Assembly (NCBI GenBank): GCA_016281055.1
Contig: JAEEHW010000134.1
Coordinates: 51,658 to 115,657 of the forward strand
DNA: 64,000 nt
Source: Prevotella sp.
GTDB lineage: Bacteria > Bacteroidota > Bacteroidia > Bacteroidales > Bacteroidaceae
Direction: 5' to 3'
Shown here one piece after another: positions 9,024-16,419 of the stretch (its first letter is position 1; each line of letters opens with the position of its first letter). The position numbers and the translations under genes are program-made. The notes beneath the pieces are model-generated. The model made no database searches, was not told the DNA's origin, and was given only the letters and a program-made list of their open reading frames with translations.

Positions 9024-10166
9024 TTATTTGTTTTTATGTTTTAGGGTGATAACCACTATTTCCCTGGGCATCCCAAATCTGAAGGGGAAGTTACCGCCTA
9101 TTCCTGTAGAAACATTGAGCAAGCATTTCTTTTCACCTTTTTCATAATAATGCTCACCTCCCCATTCTTTATACATCATCGAAGCAGGGCTCCATCCAAA
9201 TATTGAAAACTGAGTGCCATGTGTATGTCCGCTGAGAGTTATGTTTGGTGAAAATTCTGTAAGGATGTGACTTCTCCAGGCATTAGGGTCATGGCTCAGC
9301 ATTATGATGAACGATTGTGTGTCAACGCCGGATAATGCCTTTTTTATATTACCATATTGTGGAAATGGTGCTTTGCCCCAGTTCTCCTCTCCAACTATAT
9401 AGATGGAGTCATTAGAACGGTGTATCAGTCTGTTTTCATTTTCCAGCAGCTGCCATCCAAAGGAGCGTTGTGTCTGTCGCGTTCTCGCCACGAGTGCAGC
9501 TCGTTCGCGGTTTGTTACCCTTATATATGAAGAATAGTCATGATTCCCCATTATAGACATTATGCCGTCTTTTGCATGCAGAGCGGAGAAAGCCTGTTGA
9601 TGTGTTATCAACTCTTCTGGCGTAAAATTCTCAATGTCTCCAACGAAGCATACAAGGTCTGGGTTTAGGCTGTTAATCTTGTCAATGCTTTCTTTCAGCA
9701 GATGTTTGTATGGACCATAGAAAGAGCCAACATGTGCGTCAGAGAATTGCACTATCTTGTAGTTGTCAAACCCTGATGGTACGTCTGTACTTTCATACAC
9801 GACCTCTCTTACTTTCAGTTGGCAGAAACCGTATGTGATTCCCCACAGTATGATGCCTATTATTCCAACGGCAACTAACATGCCTATGTAGGTACCAACT
9901 TTCGGAATAAAAGAGAAAAGAGAAAAGAGAAGTTTTGGGACGCAAACGAGGACCATTAACAGAAGGAATATGTTCGTCGTAGCATATTCCTCTACCAATC
10001 CTTTGTTGAAGAACAGAAACTTAATGAAGAATCCGATGACGATTGTCAGTGGCGCCCACCACGTCCACCGCCACATCGATGTAGTATTGATGTAGCGGTG
10101 GAAGATGTAGGCATCACTCAGAAAAGCAAGTGATATGACTATTATAGGAACAAATAGTCGAACCAT
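9024..10166 (-). CDS. membrane-anchored metallophosphoesterase
   Basis: A 380-residue protein with about four N-terminal membrane helices (residues 1-125) and a C-terminal calcineurin-like phosphoesterase domain, with the metal-binding series in order: FSDAHVGS, FVGDIENF, MGNHDYSS, LSHDPNAW and SGHTHGTQFS. This layout (TM plus periplasmic phosphoesterase) is common in Bacteroidetes. It may act on lipid or nucleotide phosphates, but the substrate is unknown. It lies just downstream of secG. Confidence 0.9.
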   Translation of the reverse strand: MVRLFVPIIVISLAFLSDAYIFHRYINTTSMWRWTWWAPLTIVIGFFIKFLFFNKGLVEEYATTNIFLLLMVLVCVPKLLFSLFSFIPKVGTYIGMLVAVGIIGIILWGITYGFCQLKVREVVYESTDVPSGFDNYKIVQFSDAHVGSFYGPYKHLLKESIDKINSLNPDLVCFVGDIENFTPEELITHQQAFSALHAKDGIMSIMGNHDYSSYIRVTNRERAALVARTRQTQRSFGWQLLENENRLIHRSNDSIYIVGEENWGKAPFPQYGNIKKALSGVDTQSFIIMLSHDPNAWRSHILTEFSPNITLSGHTHGTQFSIFGWSPASMMYKEWGGEHYYEKGEKKCLLNVSTGIGGNFPFRFGMPREIVVITLKHKNK

Positions 10167-10189
10167 AAAAGTATAGTTTTTGTAACTAT

Positions 10190-10591
10190 TTACTTGGTTG
10201 GAGCTGTTGGTGCAGCAGGTGTGCCTTGGTCAGCCTTTGCAGGAGCTGCATTCTGCTTCTGAGGAGTCTGTGCCTTCTGCTGTGTAGCACCAAATCCCTG
10301 AATGTTGTTAGGGTTCGTAGTCTGCTGTTCTGTTGCGGCTTTCTCAATTACAGAGCCTTCTGCAACAGCAGATGGAACACAATAAGCGCATGCGATGGAT
10401 ACCACAACCATGAAACCAGCAAGAGTCCAAGTTGCCTTCTCGATGAAATTTGTAGTCTGACGTACGCCAGCTACGCTGTTAGCACTTGCGAAGCCAGAAG
10501 CCAGTCCGCCTCCCTTGGATTCCTGAATGAGTACGATACCAATCATCAATACTGCTGCGAGTACGATTAAAATTACCAATAAAGTGTACAT
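10190..10591 (-). CDS. secG: preprotein translocase subunit SecG
   Basis: SecG of the SecYEG translocon: 133 residues with two membrane helices (3-22 and about 55-75) joined by the conserved loop QESKGGGLASGF. A long Ala/Pro/Gln-rich tail (from about residue 90) replaces the short C-terminus of proteobacterial SecG and is common in Bacteroidales. It follows the TPR-like gene by 15 bases. Confidence 0.93.
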   Translation of the reverse strand: MYTLLVILIVLAAVLMIGIVLIQESKGGGLASGFASANSVAGVRQTTNFIEKATWTLAGFMVVVSIACAYCVPSAVAEGSVIEKAATEQQTTNPNNIQGFGATQQKAQTPQKQNAAPAKADQGTPAAPTAPTK

Positions 10592-10606
10592 TTTCTTTTT
10601 TTGTGT

Positions 10607-11434
10607 TTATTTTTTATTATTACTATTTTGTATCAATATAAGCTTTTTCAAGAAACGCTGCTGGTCGTCAAAATATAGATTTTTCTTACCATTTGTTTCG
10701 TTTATCTTGTCCATGATGTCTAAGGCCTTTTGATACCGGCCTTGTTTGACATATATGCTTGCCAGAGTTTCCGTGAGTATTTCCTCTTCGGGGTCGTTCT
10801 TGCTTTCTCCGTCTATTTCTATGTCAGGAACGCTTTCGGGTTCGTCGGGCAGTGTGAATCGACCTCCATCATTCTGTATGAATTTGTCTATCAGGTCGCT
10901 GCCGTTCATCGTTGAAGCATTTGCTTCACCCGCTTCGCCGTCATTGTTGTCATATCCCTGCAGTTCCTCGAAGTCTGTTGACAAAAGGTATGCCACGTAA
11001 TCCACTGTCGCATCTGCAGCCGTTGGCTTCCTGTGTTTTGCCTGTGTTTCGGCTTTCGTGCGTTCTTCTTCTTTTTCCTCCTCTGGAATCTGTTGAAGGT
11101 ATGTGTCTATCAGTGAAACAGTACGCGACTCTGTTTCATCATCTGATACGGTTATCCGCCTGTCCGGTTGGTTCTTAAAGCTCTGTGGTGATTTCTTCTT
11201 CAGTCTGTAGTGAGCTGCCTCAACCAGGTTAAACAGGATTTTCCTGTCTGTGAAGTATATTGCGGAGCGTCTCAGTTCTTCGTCGAAAGAAGGGTCGTGA
11301 AGTAGATACAGGTTTTTGAGCATAAGCAGACGGGCAGGCTGATAGTAGGGATATTCTGCTGTCAGTCTGCGAAGCTCGTAAAGAGTTTCTCTGTTCATCC
11401 TTTCCGGATGTTGTGCCAATTCTTGTATACTCAT
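10607..11434 (-). CDS. TPR-like cytoplasmic protein of the lptE-secG cluster
   Basis: A 275-residue soluble protein without signal peptide. The N-terminal half is helical (LYELRRLTAEYPYYQPARLL, split), the middle is acidic and low in complexity, and the end has a tetratricopeptide-like unit (LASIYVKQGRYQKALDIMDKI). The start is set at the ATG at 11434, 5 bases after the lptE stop. The longer frame to 11506 would overlap lptE and lacks the usual N-terminus. Bacteroidales keep this gene between lptE and secG, which hints at a role near the envelope-export machinery, but its function is unknown. Confidence 0.75.
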   Translation of the reverse strand: MSIQELAQHPERMNRETLYELRRLTAEYPYYQPARLLMLKNLYLLHDPSFDEELRRSAIYFTDRKILFNLVEAAHYRLKKKSPQSFKNQPDRRITVSDDETESRTVSLIDTYLQQIPEEEKEEERTKAETQAKHRKPTAADATVDYVAYLLSTDFEELQGYDNNDGEAGEANASTMNGSDLIDKFIQNDGGRFTLPDEPESVPDIEIDGESKNDPEEEILTETLASIYVKQGRYQKALDIMDKINETNGKKNLYFDDQQRFLKKLILIQNSNNKK

Positions 11435-11439
11435 TTGTT

Positions 11440-11961
11440 TCACCAATTTGCCACGGTGGCATTGAATATCTGTTCGCAAATGTTTTTCGACATTTGTGTT
11501 ACACACTCTTCCTGTACAGCTGCTAATGTCTGTGTACTTTCATACGTTTCCGTAGCAGTAAACGACCTTTCGAAATCCTCGTCATGGTTCTTTGTGTTTA
11601 CGAACCTCACGTTGACGGTCATTGAAAGTTCTGTCTGTGCAGAGTATCCGTCTGCTGATACAGATTTGTTGCGCTGTGCATATTGTGTTATCTCTCCTTC
11701 TATTCTTAGGTCACCGTCACGCTTCACCTGGGTGAGTCGTGTTTGTGAGCCATATATGTCCTTCAACTGGTTGTTGAAGATAGATGCCATTGGTCCCCAT
11801 ACATACGTTGCCCTTATAGGGAAGTCCTTTATCTGTATGGTCTTTGTCTTAGAATAGTCTATGCTCGCACCATTGAATTTATATGAAATGGAACATGCAG
11901 TAATCATACATATAATGACTACAAGACCCGTTGTGAGTATGTACTTGTTCGCTGCCTTCAT
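11440..11961 (-). CDS. lptE: LPS-assembly lipoprotein LptE
   Basis: A 173-residue lipoprotein (hydrophobic N-terminus, lipobox MITAC with Cys23) with the LptE-type body: YKFNGASIDYSKTKTIQI near the N-terminus, GDLRIEGEITQY, and a C-terminal helix rich in Gln/Asn. LptE plugs the LptD barrel that inserts LPS into the outer membrane. It follows the sigma-54 activator gene by 3 bases. Confidence 0.87.
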   Translation of the reverse strand: MKAANKYILTTGLVVIICMITACSISYKFNGASIDYSKTKTIQIKDFPIRATYVWGPMASIFNNQLKDIYGSQTRLTQVKRDGDLRIEGEITQYAQRNKSVSADGYSAQTELSMTVNVRFVNTKNHDEDFERSFTATETYESTQTLAAVQEECVTQMSKNICEQIFNATVANW

Positions 11962-11964
11962 TAT

Positions 11965-13131
11965 TTACATGTCAAACTCCTTAAGCCTTCTGTATAGTGT
12001 GCGTGTGGAAATGCCGAGGTCTTCAGCGGTTTTCTTCCTGTTCCCGTTGTTGCGTTCAAGGGCTTTTTCCAGCATCACACGGCTGAGGTCGTTGAGGTTC
12101 AGGTTCTCTGGTTCAGATATCTCCTGTGCTATAGCATCGAAAGTACCGGGCATAGCATATCCGTTGGGTATGGTATAGTTGCCGGCATCGTCTATCTGCT
12201 TGCGCAGGGAGTTTATCTCATGTCTGAGGTCAGACACGTTGCTTCTCATCTCATATAGAATCTTAAACAGCATCTCGCGCTCGTTTTCGTATGAGCGGTT
12301 TGAGCTTTGCGGAGCAATGGTTGCCAACTGTGTGCTTTCCTCATCCTGTGGAATGAACTGCAGTATCTTCTCCACGTCAATGTGGCGTTCCTGGCACAGC
12401 ACGGACATCTGTTCCGTTATGTTCTTCAACTGGCGCACGTTGCCTGGCCATTTGTATTTCTTCAGTACCTCTTTCGCATCGTTGGTCAGTTCTATGCGTG
12501 GCAGGTGGTATTTCTCTGACATCTGCATGGCAAACAGCCTGAAGAGCAATACTATGTCGTCGCCACGGTCACGCAGTGGGGGCATTTGTATGACGATGGA
12601 GTTGAGACGGTAATACAAGTCCTCCCTGAAGCGGCCTTCGCTGATAGCCTTGCGCATGTTGACGTTGGTGGCAGCAACGATTCTTACATCTGTTTTCCTT
12701 ATGTCCTGACCGCCCACTCGTATGTATTCGCCTGTTTCCAGTACGCGCAGCAAACGCGCCTGTGTGGCGAGGGGCAGTTCTCCCACCTCGTCAAGGAAGA
12801 GTGTACCCTTGTCTGCAACGCCGAAATAACCCTCGCTTTCGCCTATTGCGCCAGTGAACGAGCCTTTCTCGTGTCCAAACAGTTCAGCATCGATGGTACC
12901 TTCAGGGATAGATCCGCAGTTTATTGCGAAATACTTTTCTCTCCTTCGTGGTGAAGTGTCATGTATTATGCGCGGTATTATCTCCTTGCCTACGCCGCTT
13001 TCTCCCATTATGAGTACGGACAAATCGGTATGTGCCACCTGTAGTGCCACGTCGAGGGCACGGTTCAACGCATCGCAGTTTCCTACGATGTTATAGCGTT
13101 GCTTTATGGTCTGCAGTTCTTTTAAGTCCAT
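11965..13131 (-). CDS. sigma-54-interacting transcriptional activator without receiver domain
   Basis: A 388-residue AAA+ enhancer-binding protein. Walker A is GESGVGKE (about residues 43-50), the sigma-54 contact loop is GSFTGA, Walker B is GTLFLDEVGEL, and a C-terminal Fis-type helix-turn-helix (KKTAEDLGISTRTLYRRLKE) binds DNA. There is no N-terminal response-receiver or GAF domain; the AAA+ module starts almost at once, so activity is probably set by expression or a partner. The ATG at 13131 is chosen over a TTG at 13143 because the -7 promoter box ends only 8 bases upstream. It heads the lptE-TPR-secG group as in other Bacteroidales. Confidence 0.92.
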   Translation of the reverse strand: MDLKELQTIKQRYNIVGNCDALNRALDVALQVAHTDLSVLIMGESGVGKEIIPRIIHDTSPRRREKYFAINCGSIPEGTIDAELFGHEKGSFTGAIGESEGYFGVADKGTLFLDEVGELPLATQARLLRVLETGEYIRVGGQDIRKTDVRIVAATNVNMRKAISEGRFREDLYYRLNSIVIQMPPLRDRGDDIVLLFRLFAMQMSEKYHLPRIELTNDAKEVLKKYKWPGNVRQLKNITEQMSVLCQERHIDVEKILQFIPQDEESTQLATIAPQSSNRSYENEREMLFKILYEMRSNVSDLRHEINSLRKQIDDAGNYTIPNGYAMPGTFDAIAQEISEPENLNLNDLSRVMLEKALERNNGNRKKTAEDLGISTRTLYRRLKEFDM

Positions 13132-13139
13132 ATCAAGAT

Positions 13140-13148
13140 GCAAAGGTA
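13140..13148 (-). promoter_or_regulatory. -7 box for the sigma-54 activator operon, near-leaderless start
   Basis: TACCTTTGC on the minus strand fits the Bacteroidetes -7 consensus TAnnTTTG. Only 8 bases separate it from the ATG at 13131, so the transcript would have almost no leader. A good -33 box is not evident. Confidence 0.55.
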
Positions 13149-13196
13149 CGAATTTTTTTTAAGAAACTTTTATTTTCGTTTCTTAATTTTCAATTT

Positions 13197-14057
13197 TTAA
13201 CTTATATAAGTGACGTTTTCACGTCTGTGCTCCGCTGGGTTAAACCCTTTCTTCTTTACTGTGAAACGTGTTTTGTCACCTGCCTCCTTGCGCTCATGAT
13301 ACATTTTCTGTAGTGGATTGGCAAATGGCAGGTCATATTCTTGCCTGTTTCTTATTATGTCTATCGTGGTGAATATGGCATGCAGGATGTCTTCTGCTTC
13401 TGCTGAGGTGGTGGGGATGTCTGTGCCCGACAGTATGGTCACCACTCCGTTGGTCGTCAAGTCGTTGAGGTCCTCGTCGGTATTCTTCTCGTTTGTTACG
13501 ATAACGGCGTCATAGGAGGTGTAATCGTTGTTCTTGAAGAAAGTCCCTGATGCCAGCGGACCGAATACCTGTATGCCGTTTTTCACCAGTTCTGACACGG
13601 CTGGCGCTATTGTCGTTATCTCCACTGACGTTTCGTCTGTCTGTATGTTGTCGTTGTATGACAGAACTGCGATTCGTGGGTTTTGCACAGACAGGTCTCT
13701 CTTTAGTATGTCTGCCAACTGTGTAGCTGACTGTATGATGTCGTCTTGTGTCATGTTCCTTACTGACATCACGCGGCATTTCTCCATGACCCTTGTCACG
13801 ACTATCTTCGCTGCATCGCCACCACCGGCATGTGCCACTGCCTTCCTTGGCTGCATCTGCATCGGCAGGCATACGATACCCTGCACCTGTCCTTTCCTGC
13901 AGTCTTCTATGGCATCGCGCAGTGCTTCCAATTCCGGTTGTCCGTCGGCGCCATACAGTGTTATTGAACACAGGTCGGTAAGGTCTTCTTCTCTCAACAT
14001 GCTGTTGAGTATCTCATGCTTTTCTTTTGGGGCGTTGCCCACGAGTGCGATATTCAT
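13197..14057 (-). CDS. degenerate PdxA-like protein (4-hydroxythreonine-4-phosphate dehydrogenase homologue)
   Basis: A 286-residue protein that aligns with PdxA in its second half (PRIAVLSYNDN, a long gap region, GIQVFGPLASGTFF, SYDAVIVTNEKN). It is about 45-80 residues shorter than PdxA, and the metal-binding motifs are gone: NPHAGE is replaced by SYND, MYHDQ by VTNEKN, and no GHTE remains. The N-terminal ITxGDPxGIGPE is also lost (ALVGNAPKEKHEI). It occupies the place between rlmN and the sigma-54 activator where other Bacteroidales keep pdxA. It is therefore either a decaying pdxA or a non-catalytic derivative. The reading frame is intact and evenly conserved in style, which argues for a retained new role. 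Confidence 0.65.
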   Translation of the reverse strand: MNIALVGNAPKEKHEILNSMLREEDLTDLCSITLYGADGQPELEALRDAIEDCRKGQVQGIVCLPMQMQPRKAVAHAGGGDAAKIVVTRVMEKCRVMSVRNMTQDDIIQSATQLADILKRDLSVQNPRIAVLSYNDNIQTDETSVEITTIAPAVSELVKNGIQVFGPLASGTFFKNNDYTSYDAVIVTNEKNTDEDLNDLTTNGVVTILSGTDIPTTSAEAEDILHAIFTTIDIIRNRQEYDLPFANPLQKMYHERKEAGDKTRFTVKKKGFNPAEHRRENVTYIS

Positions 14058-14077
14058 ATTTGTCGTTTTTATGTACG

Positions 14078-15157
14078 TTATTGTGACTTCCTCATGGTGT
14101 TGAGCAGTCCGCAGGCGGCAAAGATGTCTTGTCCGCGCGATGCTCTTATTGTAGTGAATATTCCGTGTTTCGTCAAGTAGTCGCGCAACACTTCCATTCT
14201 TCCCTCGTTGCTTGTCTTCAGCGGCACGTCAGGGATGTTGTGGAATCGTATCAGGTTCACCCTGCAATCCAGTCCGTCAAGCAGTCTTACTATCTCCCTG
14301 GCGTATGTCATGGAATCGTTCAGGCCGTCAAAGACGATGTATTCGAATGACAGCCTGCGCTGGCGTGATGTCTGTTCTTCCATGCCATAGCCGTATTCCG
14401 AGCGTTGTTGCCTTCTGAAGAACGGGTATTGCTTCAGCAACTCTATCACGTCCTTTATAGGCATGGCCTTCTCCGCCGGCATCAGCTGCATGCGCTGTTC
14501 GTGTATCGGAGAGTGAAGCGATATTGCCAGGTGACATTCGCTTTCCTCTATGAAGCGCTTCAGCTTGTCTTTGATGCCTACGCTGCTCACCGTTATTCTG
14601 CGCGGGCTCCAGGCATACCCCCAGTCGGCTGTCAGTATCTCTGTTGCTTTCAGTACGTTGTCAAGGTTGTCCATGGGCTCTCCTTGTCCCATGAACACTA
14701 TGTTTGTCAGTTTCTCACGTTCTGGCAGGCTGTATATCTGGTTTATGATATCTGCCGTGGTGAGTGACCCCTCGAACCCCTGCTTGCCAGTCTGGCAAAA
14801 CAGGCAGTTCATCTTGCAGCCCACCTGACAGCTTACGCAGAGCGTGGCCCTGTCGCCGTCGGGTATATACACTGTTTCAACGAATTTGCCTGACAGGGTG
14901 GGGAAGAGATACTTCTTCGTCCCGTCTTTCGATTCCTGCACCTCTGCATACTCCATTGCCCCTATTTGGTAATGCTCAGTCAGCACTCCACGGTTTTTCT
15001 TCGATATGTTGGTCATGTCCTCAATCGATTTTATGTGTGAAGTGTATAGCCACTGCGCTATCTGTCCGCCGGTAAAGGCGGGCATGCCCAGTTCCTTGGC
15101 GGCGTTCCGCAGTTCGCCCTGTGTCATCCCAATCAAGGGGAGTATGTTAGAGTCCAT
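14078..15157 (-). CDS. rlmN: dual-specificity 23S rRNA/tRNA adenine-C2 methyltransferase RlmN
   Basis: A 359-residue radical-SAM enzyme that methylates A2503 of 23S rRNA and A37 of some tRNAs. The radical-SAM cluster motif is CKMNCLFC, within a CQVGCKMNCLFCQTG stretch, and MGQGEPMDN is the SAM-binding GEP motif. The catalytic Cys is in the C-terminal ASRGQDIFAACGLL. An N-terminal helical domain (LGMPAFTGGQIAQWLY) is present. The start overlaps the end of galE by 11 bases, so the two are probably coupled. Confidence 0.95.
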   Translation of the reverse strand: MDSNILPLIGMTQGELRNAAKELGMPAFTGGQIAQWLYTSHIKSIEDMTNISKKNRGVLTEHYQIGAMEYAEVQESKDGTKKYLFPTLSGKFVETVYIPDGDRATLCVSCQVGCKMNCLFCQTGKQGFEGSLTTADIINQIYSLPEREKLTNIVFMGQGEPMDNLDNVLKATEILTADWGYAWSPRRITVSSVGIKDKLKRFIEESECHLAISLHSPIHEQRMQLMPAEKAMPIKDVIELLKQYPFFRRQQRSEYGYGMEEQTSRQRRLSFEYIVFDGLNDSMTYAREIVRLLDGLDCRVNLIRFHNIPDVPLKTSNEGRMEVLRDYLTKHGIFTTIRASRGQDIFAACGLLNTMRKSQ

Positions 15158-16157
15158 TAGGGTTGTTCTTTTGGAAGTTCCATGAGTCGCGGCACATGTC
15201 CTCTATGCCGTATTGTGCCTCCCATCCCAGTTCCTTCTTTGCCTTCTCCGGGTTGCAGTAGCAGGTGGCGATGTCGCCCGGGCGGCGTGGCTTGATGGAG
15301 TAGGGCACCTTCAGTCCGTTGGCTTTCTCAAAGGCCTTCACCACGTCGAGCACGGAGTAACCGTGGCCAGTGCCGAGGTTGTAGATGGCAAGTCCGCAGT
15401 TCCTCTCTATGGCTTTCAGTGCTGCCACGTGTCCTGTGGCGAGGTCAACAACGTGTATGTAGTCGCGCACTCCTGTGCCGTCTGGCGTGTCATAGTCGTT
15501 GCCAAACACTCCCAGCTCCTCGCGCATGCCTATGGCTGTCTGAGTGATATACGGCATCAGGTTGTTTGGTATGCCGTTAGGGTTCTCGCCTATCAGTCCC
15601 GACTTGTGCGCACCAATCGGGTTGAAGTAGCGCAGCAATACCACGTTCCATTCGTTGTCGGCCTTCTGCACGTCCTTCAGCACCTCCTCGAGCATTGACT
15701 TTGTCTGGCCGTATGGGTTGGTGCACTGTCCCTTCGGACATTCCTCTGTGATAGGTATGATGGCGGGGTCGCCATACACCGTGGCTGATGATGAGAATAT
15801 GATGTTCTTGCATCCGTTGTTTCTCATTACGTCGAGCAGCACAAACGTGGCGTTCATGTTGTTCTCGTAGTATTCAAGGGGCTTCACGCAACTCTCACCC
15901 ACCGCTTTTAATCCGGCGAAGTGTATCACTGCGTCAATCTTCTGAGTCTTGAATATGTTGTCCATGGCGTCGTGGTCGCGCACGTCGGCATTGACAAATG
16001 TAACCTTCTTGTCTATTATCTTCTCTACTCTCTTTACTGCCTCCTCCTTTGAATTGACAAGATTATCCACGATAACCACTTCGTGTCCTGCCTTGTCCAG
16101 TTCGATTGCTGTGTGCGAGCCAATGTATCCGGCACCGCCTGTTAAAAGAATTTTCAT
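15147..16157 (-). CDS. galE: UDP-glucose 4-epimerase
   Basis: A 336-residue short-chain dehydrogenase/reductase that interconverts UDP-glucose and UDP-galactose. NAD-binding GGAGYIGSHT lies at residues 7-16, the catalytic triad shows as FSSSATVYG and the YxxxK of NPYGQTKSML, and RYFNPIGAH and YIHVVDLATGH are family marks. Length matches GalE. It is the first gene of the long minus-strand run and supplies sugar nucleotides for glycans and galactose use. Confidence 0.95.
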   Translation of the reverse strand: MKILLTGGAGYIGSHTAIELDKAGHEVVIVDNLVNSKEEAVKRVEKIIDKKVTFVNADVRDHDAMDNIFKTQKIDAVIHFAGLKAVGESCVKPLEYYENNMNATFVLLDVMRNNGCKNIIFSSSATVYGDPAIIPITEECPKGQCTNPYGQTKSMLEEVLKDVQKADNEWNVVLLRYFNPIGAHKSGLIGENPNGIPNNLMPYITQTAIGMREELGVFGNDYDTPDGTGVRDYIHVVDLATGHVAALKAIERNCGLAIYNLGTGHGYSVLDVVKAFEKANGLKVPYSIKPRRPGDIATCYCNPEKAKKELGWEAQYGIEDMCRDSWNFQKNNPNGL

Positions 16158-16231
16158 TGTTTTTATGTTGTTTTGATCATTTTTTATTGTCAGGTAATCT
16201 CCGTTCTGTTAGAACCCCACCATAAATTAAT

Positions 16232-16262
16232 GCAAAGGTACTAATTTTTTCTCAATTACAAG
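16232..16262 (-). promoter_or_regulatory. probable galE promoter
   Basis: Minus-strand TACCTTTGC (16232-16240) with a weak -33 CTTG (16259-16262) 18 bases upstream. The start codon lies about 75 bases downstream. Confidence 0.5.
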
Positions 16263-16363
16263 AAAAAAATACGAAAAAACACTATCTCGCGTTGCTTCTC
16301 CATGCTTGCAGAGGGTGTTCCCATCATTGTTTTACAGAAAACAACCGCTTTTTTGGATAAAAA

Positions 16364-16396
16364 TTTGGCTGTATAAGTCTTTTTTCGTAATTTTGC
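16364..16396 (+). promoter_or_regulatory. promoter of the helix-hairpin-helix/barrel gene
   Basis: TTTG (16364-16367), 20 bases, then TAATTTTGC (16388-16396), a close fit to the Bacteroidetes -33/-7 pattern. The ATG at 16420 is 23 bases downstream. It is divergent from the galE promoter. Confidence 0.7.
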
Positions 16397-16419
16397 ACGC
16401 TTAAACACACCTACAGACA

